Positions 22,574-29,168 of a stretch of 41,522 bases of DNA are shown here, in pieces; within the stretch, counting starts at the first letter, position 1; each line of letters starts with the position of its first letter. The DNA lies in IMG/VR virus record IMGVR_UViG_3300005731_000058, positions 1 to 41,522 of that record. The stretch is one strand, 5' to 3'. Both the position numbers and the translations under genes were made by a program. This DNA comes from a virus. Under the pieces are notes generated by a model. It worked only from the letters and a program-made list of their open reading frames with translations, did no database searches and was not told where the DNA came from.

Positions 22574-23463
22574 AGCTGGCATTGTTTGCAGGAGCAGGAG
22601 GGGGAATTCTCGCTTCAAAGTTACTTGGATGGAATACGGTCGGATCGGTCGAAATCGAAGACTACCCCAGGCAAGTGCTACTGCAAAGACAGCGAGATGG
22701 AATCCTGCCAAAGTTCCCAATCTGGGACGACATCAGAACATTTGACGGGAAACCCTGGAGAGGAATCGTTGACGTTGTCTCAGGCGGATTCCCGTGCCAA
22801 GACATCAGCACAGCCGGAAAAGGAGCAGGGATCGAAGGGGAACGAAGCGGATTGTGGTCGGAGATGGCAAGAGTCATTCGCGAAGTACGACCCCGATTCG
22901 CGTTCATGGAGAACTCACCAGCTCTCACTTCTAGGGGGTTACATCGAGTTCTCGGAGACTTGGCCGAAATGGGGTTTAATGCAAGATGGGGTGTGCTGGG
23001 TGCAGACGACTGCGGCGCCCCACACAGACGGAAACGAATATGGGTACTTGCCCACTCCAACATGTCAGGAAATTGCCCATCCGAATGTGAAACTGACGCC
23101 TTGTGGAAAAAGAAGACTCACAAAGGACGGGAAGGACAGCCATTCATTGAATCTGACGGATCGGGTAATGCTCAAAGAAAGAGAGAAGTTTCCGACGCCA
23201 CGATGCCAGATGTACAGAAAAGTGAATCTGCGAGAGCAGTGGTATGCAAAAAATGGGGAGAATGGAAACTTAGAGGAGCGGATAGCAGTGATAAATCCTT
23301 CCTCGATTGGTGGGAGGCTGAACCCAGATTGGACCGAGTGGCTGATGGGATGGCCAATCAAGTGGACCGACTTAAATCCATTGGAAACGGACAAGTACCA
23401 GCAGTGGCTGCAACAGCATTCACAATTTTATCGCAAGGACTAGAAAAGGAATTTGCATGTTAA
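22567..23463 (+). CDS. C5-cytosine DNA methyltransferase
   Basis: 298 residues. Motif I LFAGAGGG (6-13), motif IV GGFPCQDIS with catalytic C77, motif VI as MENSP (114-118, Ser where ENV is usual), motif VIII APHRRKRIW (151-159), and motif X RLKSIGNGQVPAVAATAF near the C-terminus. The target recognition region between VIII and X is short (about 100 residues). It methylates cytosine, probably to evade host restriction. The same DNA is open in the +1 frame (22571-23443). The stop overlaps csrA. Confidence 0.93.
   Translation: MNELALFAGAGGGILASKLLGWNTVGSVEIEDYPRQVLLQRQRDGILPKFPIWDDIRTFDGKPWRGIVDVVSGGFPCQDISTAGKGAGIEGERSGLWSEMARVIREVRPRFAFMENSPALTSRGLHRVLGDLAEMGFNARWGVLGADDCGAPHRRKRIWVLAHSNMSGNCPSECETDALWKKKTHKGREGQPFIESDGSGNAQRKREVSDATMPDVQKSESARAVVCKKWGEWKLRGADSSDKSFLDWWEAEPRLDRVADGMANQVDRLKSIGNGQVPAVAATAFTILSQGLEKEFAC
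22571..23443 (+). CDS. +1-frame protein inside the methyltransferase gene (290 aa)
   Basis: Open for 290 codons in the +1 frame. Beyond length, it carries segments that I recall from stand-alone phage proteins found near methyltransferases: SFAKYDPDSRSWRTHQLSLL, EFSETWPKWGLMQDGVCW, YLPTPTCQEIAHPN, and LNPDWTEWLMGWPIKWTDL near the end. Trp, Pro and Gly are placed as in a folded protein. ATG 22571 has its own Shine-Dalgarno register. Function is unknown; a methyltransferase partner or specificity factor is conceivable. Could still be a passive shadow of a conserved gene. Confidence 0.55.
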   Translation: MSWHCLQEQEGEFSLQSYLDGIRSDRSKSKTTPGKCYCKDSEMESCQSSQSGTTSEHLTGNPGEESLTLSQADSRAKTSAQPEKEQGSKGNEADCGRRWQESFAKYDPDSRSWRTHQLSLLGGYIEFSETWPKWGLMQDGVCWVQTTAAPHTDGNEYGYLPTPTCQEIAHPNVKLTPCGKRRLTKDGKDSHSLNLTDRVMLKEREKFPTPRCQMYRKVNLREQWYAKNGENGNLEERIAVINPSSIGGRLNPDWTEWLMGWPIKWTDLNPLETDKYQQWLQQHSQFYRKD

Positions 23464-23633
23464 TTTTATCACGGAAGCAGGGCGAGCGAATCACAATCGG
23501 CGATGACATCACAATCGTGATTGTCTCGATTCCAGGCGACAAGGTTCGTTTGGGGATTGACGCCCCGAAAGAACTCGCCATCAAGCGACCGGACATGGTC
23601 AAGCGAGAGCCAGCGGAAGCAGTGACTTCATAG
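23457..23633 (+). CDS. csrA: CsrA carbon storage regulator (phage-encoded)
   Basis: 58 residues: MLILSRKQGERITIGDD then ITIVIVSIPGDKVRLGI and DAPKELAIKRPDMVKRE. L4, R6, G9, I14, R31, G33, A36, P37 and R44 of E. coli CsrA are all retained, including the two RNA-contacting regions (residues 2-7 and 40-47). It binds GGA in mRNA leaders and controls translation and stability. AAGGA lies six bases before the ATG; start overlaps the methyltransferase stop. Confidence 0.93.
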   Translation: MLILSRKQGERITIGDDITIVIVSIPGDKVRLGIDAPKELAIKRPDMVKREPAEAVTS

Positions 23634-23689
23634 CTGTAAGAACGATTCTTTTCCAACACAATCGAAATTTCTGCGTGAAAGGTACGCAC

Positions 23690-23875
23690 ATGCCGAAGCC
23701 GAAAACGGAAACGAAAGACCCAACGCCCGAAGAGATTCGCAGTGCTTGCGAGGAGATCCGCAAGGAATGGACGGAACGAGACTTTTACCGCAGGAAAGTT
23801 GGTCGACCATCGGACAATTGTCTTGATACGCAAAAAGTGAAAATTAACATCGCAGTTGTCGAGGTGTATCCATGA
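23690..23875 (+). CDS. small charged hypothetical protein (61 aa)
   Basis: ATG 23690 with GAAAGG upstream is preferred over the GTG at 23675. Charged: DPTPEEIRSACEEIRKEWTERDFYRRKVGRPS. This TPEEIR...ERDxxRR pattern recurs, from memory, in small proteins of environmental phages; function unknown. Overlaps the next gene by four bases. Confidence 0.6.
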   Translation: MPKPKTETKDPTPEEIRSACEEIRKEWTERDFYRRKVGRPSDNCLDTQKVKINIAVVEVYP

Positions 23876-24147
23876 GGCTTGCAAGAGATATTTTGTTTGA
23901 CGTTTGCACAAAGCACAACTTGACTATCAGTGACGTCAAGGGGCCGTCAAGTGTCATGGAACTGGTTCGATGTCGTCGAGAGATTGCAGCCGAAATGTAC
24001 CGATCAGGGTATGGTCCCGCTGAAATCGGGAGAGCGTTGAATCGCTGTCACTCAACTGCAATCAATCTCCTAAAAGCCAAGAAGAGAAAAAGGAACTCTG
24101 AATATGAATGCAACCTGAACGGGAAGGTTCGAGATGAGCAAGTTTAA
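23872..24147 (+). CDS. DnaA domain IV-like DNA-binding protein
   Basis: 91 residues. VMELVRCRREIAAEMYRSGYGPAEIGRALNRCHSTAINLLKAKK aligns with the DnaA C-terminal domain: basic loop, helix-turn-helix and the HST signature that reads DnaA boxes. No ATPase domain is present. It could bind DnaA boxes of phage or host origin, promoting phage or blocking host initiation. GTG/ATG choice: the ATG overlaps the upstream stop. Confidence 0.7.
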   Translation: MRLARDILFDVCTKHNLTISDVKGPSSVMELVRCRREIAAEMYRSGYGPAEIGRALNRCHSTAINLLKAKKRKRNSEYECNLNGKVRDEQV

Positions 24148-24298
24148 GAGCCGCCAGACTGCAACTGTTGTCATGGAAGAACGTGACCTTGAAGAAGTTC
24201 GACAGATTGCAAGCTCGCGTGACATTGACGTCAGCACGCTTCTGCGTGGCTGGATTCTCGACCGCAAAACACAAATTAACCTGAGTCAAGAACAATGA
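24134..24298 (+). CDS. ribbon-helix-helix protein (54 aa)
   Basis: KFKSRQTATVVMEERDLEEVRQIASSRDIDVSTLLRGWILDRK has one strand followed by two helices, the Arc/MetJ fold. AAGG precedes the ATG. It overlaps both neighbours (14 and 4 bases), so it is co-translated. Probable small transcription regulator. Confidence 0.65.
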   Translation: MSKFKSRQTATVVMEERDLEEVRQIASSRDIDVSTLLRGWILDRKTQINLSQEQ

Positions 24299-24996
24299 AC
24301 CATGAAATCGTCATTACTCAACAATCTGAGGAAACCGAGCAGCAGCTCGTTGAGCGAATCAAAAACATGAATAGTCAGACGGCTTGGTCGGTTGGGGCGA
24401 TGATATCGCGGCTGAAGCACGATCACGGGTTAACCGACGAGCAGATCGCATCTCGAACAGAGCTATCCCGCGAGGTTGTCACGCAGAGAAGAACTGTTTG
24501 GGAGTCGTTCGGAGATTGTAACTCAAGTTACAAACTGAGCTGGACGCACTTCCGAGAAGCTGTTGCATGGGACGACGCGCCTGAATGCTTGCAATGGGCG
24601 GATGAAATGCAGGCGTCTGTTGCCGAGATGAAAGCGTGGCGACGTTCGCAGCATGGCGAAGATTTAACCGAACAGGAAGAATATGCTCCCTGGTCAGAGC
24701 AGGGACCACCGACGGAGCGTGAAACGCCGTTGGATGTTGCTGCTGAGGAAACACCTAAGCAACATTCGAGCAACATTCGAGCAACATTCGAGCAACCCCG
24801 CACTGTTGCTCAGGAGAAACCAGCAGACGCAAGACGCGACGAATCGTCGCAAGTCTCCAGAATTTATGACGGTCTTGAACAATCAATTCAGATGCTCCGC
24901 GACTATCAAAAATTGCAAAAACATCGCCAGATGACCGAGAACCTTCTCGAAATCATCAACGAGCAAATCGCAAAGGTCAAGAAGGTGGAATCGTGA
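24295..24996 (+). CDS. HTH protein with coiled coil (233 aa)
   Basis: Residues about 25-70: SQTAWSVGAMISRLKHDHGLTDEQIASRTELSREVVTQRRTVW, a helix-turn-helix of KorB/ParB-like type, then LSWTHFREAVAWDDAPECLQWADEMQASVAEMKAW. A variable Glu/Pro/Thr linker (about 130-185) holds an 11-bp tandem repeat, and the C-terminal 40 residues form a coiled coil. From memory such proteins recur in environmental phage replication regions. Role unknown. Confidence 0.65.
   Translation: MNHEIVITQQSEETEQQLVERIKNMNSQTAWSVGAMISRLKHDHGLTDEQIASRTELSREVVTQRRTVWESFGDCNSSYKLSWTHFREAVAWDDAPECLQWADEMQASVAEMKAWRRSQHGEDLTEQEEYAPWSEQGPPTERETPLDVAAEETPKQHSSNIRATFEQPRTVAQEKPADARRDESSQVSRIYDGLEQSIQMLRDYQKLQKHRQMTENLLEIINEQIAKVKKVES
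24759..24796 (+). repeat. 11-bp tandem repeat inside a coding region
   Basis: GCAACATTCGA occurs three times in tandem plus five more bases. Eleven is not a multiple of three, so any change by one or two copies would shift the reading frame of the 24295-24996 gene before its coiled coil. Confidence 0.9.
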
Positions 24997-25172
24997 ATGA
25001 GGATTGCCGTACATGTGGCACGCAATTCGGTCAAGGTGTTCCACATCAATGCATTCCTGCACTTGTGAAACGGCATGGGCAATGCGTCGACCAGGTCGGA
25101 AGTAAAGAAGTCAACGACAAGCTCACAATTGTCATAGAGAGGCTAGGCATGAGGGAGGTGAAACATGGTTGA
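24993..25172 (+). CDS. small Cys-rich protein (59 aa)
   Basis: Starts at GTG overlapping the previous stop. NEDCRTCGTQFGQGVPHQC looks like a zinc-binding knuckle (CxxC...HxC); the rest is helical and basic. Overlaps the next gene by eight bases. Likely nucleic-acid associated, but unproven. Confidence 0.5.
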   Translation: MNEDCRTCGTQFGQGVPHQCIPALVKRHGQCVDQVGSKEVNDKLTIVIERLGMREVKHG

Positions 25173-25359
25173 GTCGGAATTAAACATTGTGCTGGAGTCC
25201 ATCGAAAAGGTTCGCGCGAAGTCGAGAGAGATGGCCCCATTTAGACCTGTGACAGTCCCAATGTTTACTGAAATGTTCGAGATTCAGAAGGAGCTAGACA
25301 TCATCGAAAAAATCGTGAGAAGGAACGGAGTGTCAGACCCAGAGGTAGCCAATGACTAG
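25165..25359 (+). CDS. small helical hypothetical protein (64 aa)
   Basis: Two acidic/basic helices (ESELNIVLESIEKVRAKSREM and MFTEMFEIQKELDIIEKIVRRN). GGGAGG precedes the ATG. Lies directly before the exonuclease gene and overlaps it by eight bases; possibly an accessory of the recombination module. Confidence 0.55.
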   Translation: MVESELNIVLESIEKVRAKSREMAPFRPVTVPMFTEMFEIQKELDIIEKIVRRNGVSDPEVAND

Positions 25360-26305
25360 CCCTGGTATCTATCACGGAATGAGCTTCGAGGATTACGCGG
25401 CAATCGATGCGTTGAACTATTCAACATTGAAGCGGGCGATTGTCAGTCCTGAAGAACCGCACTCGATGAAACACCTGAAGGCAGCGATTGAGGGCGATAA
25501 TCAACTGCGACAAACGGACGCAATGCGGCTTGGTCGGGCAATTCACGCTCGCATTCTCGAACCGGATTTGTTCAATAAGATTCCAATTCAGCGGAAATGC
25601 TCGCACATCAAGAAGGATGAGCAGCGATGCACAAATCTTGGAAAGTACACCGATGAATTCGGTTGGTATTGCGGTGTTCGCGGTCATGCTCCAGCCGATG
25701 TTGTGGAGCAAGTTGATTACATTAGCGAGGCAGAAGCAAAGCAGGCGGACAGCGTTTACGAGTCGCTCAGAACTTCAGAAGTTTTGCATCACCTCAGGTC
25801 GTCCGGTTGGTCCGAATCAGTTGTTGTTTGGGAGCACAAAGGGCAGTTGCTGAAGTCGCGAATTGACCGACTATCGAAGGACTGCCGGTTGATTCTTGAT
25901 ATCAAAACTATTCAGGCGTCACGCGGTTCAGTTGACTTATGCCGCAAGCAAATTTGGAACCTGCGATACGACATTCAGACGGCAATGAACATTGATGGAG
26001 TACAGGCAGTAACGGGAGTCAAGCCACGTTTCGTGTGGGTGTTTATTGAAAAGTCCGAACCGTTCGACGTGCAAGTGATTGAAGCGGATGAAATCGACCA
26101 TGCGTATGGTGCGGTGGAGTATCAAGGCATTTTAGACAGATGGAAAATCGCAAATGAGCAAGAGCAATACTACGGATACATCAGTAATCCACGACGAATC
26201 AAACAGGGACGATTTATCGACCAAGGCGTTCCCGGCTGGGTCCGTCAACGCGATGAAAAAGCAGGGCGAGACATCCTTGCAGAATTCGCAGAGCTTCGAC
26301 AGTAG
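25352..26305 (+). CDS. RecE/exonuclease VIII-like PD-(D/E)XK nuclease with Cys/His insertion
   Basis: 317 residues. LRLGRAIHARILEP-type segment at 59-71, metal-binding D172 (KSRIDRL), and LDIKT with D183 and K185, then YDIQTAMN: the order of the PDDEXK_1 exonucleases that resect double strands for annealases. Residues 80-115 form an insertion with C83, H85, C93, C107 and H112, resembling a small zinc knuckle. The ERF gene follows, as expected for a two-component recombinase. Confidence 0.82.
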   Translation: MTSPGIYHGMSFEDYAAIDALNYSTLKRAIVSPEEPHSMKHLKAAIEGDNQLRQTDAMRLGRAIHARILEPDLFNKIPIQRKCSHIKKDEQRCTNLGKYTDEFGWYCGVRGHAPADVVEQVDYISEAEAKQADSVYESLRTSEVLHHLRSSGWSESVVVWEHKGQLLKSRIDRLSKDCRLILDIKTIQASRGSVDLCRKQIWNLRYDIQTAMNIDGVQAVTGVKPRFVWVFIEKSEPFDVQVIEADEIDHAYGAVEYQGILDRWKIANEQEQYYGYISNPRRIKQGRFIDQGVPGWVRQRDEKAGRDILAEFAELRQ

Positions 26306-27071
26306 CCAACTGTTGCAAATTGCAATTCAGAATGGCGTTGATGCTGACTCGCTGTCGAAACTTGTCGACTTGAACCAGCGAATGATGGCAATGCGAGCTA
26401 AGCAGGACTTCTATTTGGCGCTGCAGGAGTTTCAAGACAGGTGTCCTCCAATCCCAAAAAACAAGAAAGTTGACTATACAACAAAGGCGGGAGGACGAGT
26501 GAATTATTCCTACGCAACGCTCGATCACATTTCCGAGACGATTAGACCACTACTGACAGAGCTAGGATTGTCGTACACATTCGAGTGTGGTTCGGACGCG
26601 AAATCAATGAAAGTTGCGTGCATAGTTCACCACGTCGCGGGACATAGTGAGACCAGTGAGTTTCCGGTAGATATTGACCGCAGCTCGAAGATGAGTTCAA
26701 TGCAGCAGTCAGCGTCGGCGATGACATATTGTCGAAGATACGCACTCTGCAACGCTCTCGGAATCACCACAGCAGACACCGACGACGACGCCTACTCAGT
26801 CGGGGAAAGCCAGCGACGTGAACGCAGCGGCGAACCAGGACAGGAGCAGTTTGACAATATTAAACGCTATTGGTTTGAGTTGCTCAACCCCGATGGCGGC
26901 AAGTCAGAACGTGCTCGCAGGTTTGAAAAGTGGGTGGTTGAAACTACGAGCATGAAGCCTGCATTTGCAAACGACTGGAAGAAGTGGCTTTCGCAACACT
27001 TCGAGCAATGCAACGACGCACTGGATGAGATGCGGCGGGTGGAAATCGAATACATGGAGCCGGTTGAATGA
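26253..27071 (+). CDS. ERF-family single-strand annealing protein
   Basis: 272 residues from ATG 26253 (53-base overlap with the exonuclease); an in-frame ATG at 26154 would give 305. ERF core: DLNQRMMAMRAKQDFYLALQEFQ, VNYSYATLDHISETIRPLLTELGLSYTF, then SSMQQSASAMTYCRRYALCNALGI, which is the diagnostic QxxGSAxTYxRRYxL pattern of ERF/Redbeta-like annealases. Works with the exonuclease and SSB in recombination and replication restart. Confidence 0.85.
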   Translation: MKKQGETSLQNSQSFDSSQLLQIAIQNGVDADSLSKLVDLNQRMMAMRAKQDFYLALQEFQDRCPPIPKNKKVDYTTKAGGRVNYSYATLDHISETIRPLLTELGLSYTFECGSDAKSMKVACIVHHVAGHSETSEFPVDIDRSSKMSSMQQSASAMTYCRRYALCNALGITTADTDDDAYSVGESQRRERSGEPGQEQFDNIKRYWFELLNPDGGKSERARRFEKWVVETTSMKPAFANDWKKWLSQHFEQCNDALDEMRRVEIEYMEPVE

Positions 27072-27198
27072 ACTATCAAGATTTCATTGCAGGAAAACAC
27101 CGCAGGGCCGAAAAGCTGTTGGCGTCGAGTTGAAATACTCGTATTACCCGATCTGTGTGAAGAATTGCCGCAAAGCAATTAGCGAGAATAAACAATAA
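27068..27198 (+). pseudogene. remnant of a DNA methylase/helicase gene
   Basis: The start codon at 27068 overlaps the ERF stop and opens MNYQDFIAGKH, a start I recall from phage SNF2-type helicase/methylase genes, but the frame stops after 21 codons. A different frame then reads GRKAVGVELKYSYYPICVKNC (ending at 27198), which matches the C-terminal end of adenine/N4 DNA methylases (G-R-x-A-V-G-x-E-L-K-x-S-Y). The middle appears deleted. No functional product is expected. Confidence 0.45.
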
Positions 27199-27219
27199 TT
27201 ACTCTTTTAGGGAACCACA

Positions 27220-27672
27220 ATGGCATCGTTTAACAAAGTTATTTTAGTTGGGAACCTCACGCGAGACCCGGAACTGAGGCACGTTGGAAGCGGAACCGCT
27301 GTCTGCGAACTTGGTTTGGCTGTCAGTCGCACATGGTTTGATAAATCGGCGAACGATAAAAAGGAGGAGACAACGTTCGTTGACGTCACCTTGTGGGCAA
27401 GGCAGGCGGAAGTTGCGGCGGAGTATCTCGCGAAAGGTCGTCCCGTGTTAATCGAAGGACGATTGAGCCTATCGACATGGCAGGACAAGACGACAGGAAA
27501 GAACCGCTCGAAACTATTCGTGGTCGGCGAGAGCATGACCATGCTCGGAAGCGGTGGAGGCAACCAGGGAGGCGGGAATCACAGCTCGAAAAAGAGCGAC
27601 GACAGCGAGTATTCTGGCGTTCACGATTCGTTCGATAATTTGCCAGCAGACGCTGACGACGTACCGTTTTAG
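27220..27672 (+). CDS. ssb: single-stranded DNA-binding protein
   Basis: 150 residues. OB-fold from residue 1 (FNKVILVGNLTRDPELR, TFVDVTLWARQAEVAAEYLAKGRPVLIEGRLSL), a Gly/Ser/Asn linker and the acidic tip DADDVPF, which binds partner proteins. It protects replication intermediates and serves the ERF module. Its 3' end is duplicated at 28669. Confidence 0.96.
   Translation: MASFNKVILVGNLTRDPELRHVGSGTAVCELGLAVSRTWFDKSANDKKEETTFVDVTLWARQAEVAAEYLAKGRPVLIEGRLSLSTWQDKTTGKNRSKLFVVGESMTMLGSGGGNQGGGNHSSKKSDDSEYSGVHDSFDNLPADADDVPF
27634..27669 (+). repeat. ssb 3'-end direct repeat, copy 1
   Basis: 36 bases encoding [12 protein letters not shown]; 35 of 36 match copy 2 at 28669-28704. In copy 1 the repeat ends TTT followed by TAG, the ssb stop. 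Confidence 0.95.
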
Positions 27673-27765
27673 TCAACAGATCAAGATCAGCCGGTTGCGG
27701 GGGTTGATTATCCATTTCAAAAAACGCCGATTGCGACTCGGCTGCAACATTTTGTTTTATGCATC

Positions 27766-28626
27766 ATGCGTCACATTTGCCCCATTAGCGGAAAAGATTC
27801 GTTCGCAACAGCAATGTTGTTGCGGCGTGAGGATTTGCCGCTGGAGTACGTTTGGCACGATACAGGATGGGAACTGCCAGAGGTGTACGAGTGGATCGAC
27901 AAGGCGGAAAAACATTTGGGGCAACCGATTATCCGATGTGGTGATAACCTGACGGAGATCGTCGCGGAGCAAGGATTGCTGCCGTCGCCAATGCGGCGGT
28001 TCTGCACGAAGTATGCGAAGATTAAGCCGATGAATGAGTTTGTCGGCAAGCATCCGTTTACGTTGTATTTGGGACTACGAGCGGATGAACCAGGCAGGAT
28101 TGCAGGATTGCGGCAGTCGAAGTGGGAGACGCACCGATTCCCGTTGCAGGAAAACGGATTGGACATGTCAGCGGTGTGGGAAATGGTCGCAGGGGTGGGC
28201 ATGTTGCCGCCGTTGTTCGTGTGGCAGTGGATGGTTGACCGCGTAGCGGAACTTGGCGGCAGGCGTCCCAAAGGGATGCCAGATTGGGAATGGTGGCCGT
28301 TGTTTTCCGGTCGCAGTCGTCCGAATTGTGACCGTTGTTTTTACCAGCGGTTGTACGAGTGGGTCTGGTTGTGGGAAACGCACCCAAATAGATTTGAATC
28401 AGCGGTTAAAACAGAGGAAAGCACGCAGCACGCCAGCGATTTTCGCTGGCTCGGCAAGGGCAAGCCATTGAGCGAAGTGTGGAAGCGTGCCGAACAGATC
28501 AAGGAACGTCGAGCTAGGCAGATCGTGAGGTATTTGAACGACCTTAACGCTCCGAGACTGTTTGACGATTTAGTGCAAGGCAATCCGTTTGGGGCGACCT
28601 CGTGTGGTTTGTATTGCGGAAAATAG
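27766..28626 (+). CDS. PAPS reductase/PP-loop ATP pyrophosphatase-like protein
   Basis: 286 residues. PISGKDSFATAML (6-18) is a PP-loop, lacking one Gly of the usual SGGKDS; RRFCTKYAKIKP and LGLRADEPGR follow as in phage phosphoadenosine-phosphosulfate-reductase-like proteins. The C-terminal NCDRCFYQ and SCGLYCG Cys pairs suggest metal binding. Such genes have been linked to sulfur or nucleotide modification (DndC-like); the substrate is unknown. No good ribosome-binding site precedes it, and ssb-end repeats flank it, so it looks like an inserted cassette. Confidence 0.82.
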   Translation: MRHICPISGKDSFATAMLLRREDLPLEYVWHDTGWELPEVYEWIDKAEKHLGQPIIRCGDNLTEIVAEQGLLPSPMRRFCTKYAKIKPMNEFVGKHPFTLYLGLRADEPGRIAGLRQSKWETHRFPLQENGLDMSAVWEMVAGVGMLPPLFVWQWMVDRVAELGGRRPKGMPDWEWWPLFSGRSRPNCDRCFYQRLYEWVWLWETHPNRFESAVKTEESTQHASDFRWLGKGKPLSEVWKRAEQIKERRARQIVRYLNDLNAPRLFDDLVQGNPFGATSCGLYCGK

Positions 28627-28638
28627 AGTACACAGAAC

Positions 28639-28655
28639 GACCGGTTAATCCGGTC
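28639..28655. other. short inverted repeat at the cassette end
   Basis: GACCGG and CCGGTC around a five-base loop, 14 bases before the second ssb-end repeat. No T-run; could mark the end of the inserted cassette. Confidence 0.35.
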
Positions 28656-28668
28656 AGAAAGGACCACT

Positions 28669-28704
28669 GATAATTCGCCAGCAGACGCTGACGACGTACC
28701 GTTT
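28669..28704 (+). repeat. ssb 3'-end direct repeat, copy 2
   Basis: Identical to 27634-27669 except one base. Here the ssb stop position reads CAG instead of TAG, and CAGGAG directly forms the ribosome-binding site of the LexA-like gene at 28717. Confidence 0.95.
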
Positions 28705-28716
28705 CAGGAGAAATTT

Positions 28717-28956
28717 ATGGACACGACAACAAGGCAGATAGAAGTGTTGAAGTTTATCAATGACTTCAACATCGTCCGGCAATACTCGCCAACCGTTCGG
28801 GAGATAGGAACGGAGTTTGATATCAAAAGCCCAAATGGAGTGGCGAGCCACTTGAAAGCACTCAGGAGAAAAGGGTTGGTTGATTGGTCCATAGGTCAGA
28901 GTCGGACAATTCATTTAACTGCTAGAGGATTTCTCCACCTTTGCGATTCAAAGTGA
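28717..28956 (+). CDS. LexA-type winged-helix DNA-binding protein without peptidase domain
   Basis: 79 residues: [54 protein letters not shown] then SRTIHLT. This is the whole LexA DNA-binding domain (SPTVREIG recognition region, SPNGVxxHL helix) and nothing more; the S24 autoproteolytic domain is absent. It could hold host SOS genes or phage genes repressed without being cleaved during DNA damage. CAGGAG is seven bases upstream. Confidence 0.82.
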   Translation: MDTTTRQIEVLKFINDFNIVRQYSPTVREIGTEFDIKSPNGVASHLKALRRKGLVDWSIGQSRTIHLTARGFLHLCDSK

Positions 28957-28970
28957 AAAAACTACCAGCG

Positions 28971-29168
28971 ATGAACAATTTGAAACTCGACAGTTACGGT
29001 CTGCGTTTGTTGCACGCGAATTACCACTTGAATCATGCTCGATTGATACTGCCGAAAAACCACAGACTGCAAGCTGACATTATGCGAATTATTGACAGCA
29101 TTACCGAGGCGATTGAAACAGATTGCCGAACCCCGGACAGCCGGGAGAGAGGTCAGGATGGCAGGTGA
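28971..29168 (+). CDS. small hypothetical protein (65 aa)
   Basis: Helical and basic (YGLRLLHANYHLNHARLILPKNHRLQADIMRIIDSITEAIE). A GTG at 28953 overlapping the previous stop is an alternative start giving six more residues; neither has a strong ribosome-binding site. Overlaps the next gene by 11 bases. Confidence 0.5.
   Translation: MNNLKLDSYGLRLLHANYHLNHARLILPKNHRLQADIMRIIDSITEAIETDCRTPDSRERGQDGR

Noticed and set aside
22662-23063. 133-codon reverse frame inside the methyltransferase gene
   Set aside because: No ribosome-binding site or recognisable motif, unlike the +1 frame kept above; probably a by-product of codon usage.
27730-27760. Terminator between ssb and the PP-loop gene
   Set aside because: Only a five-base stem (GCCGA/TCGGC) with an interrupted T-rich tail; too weak to call.
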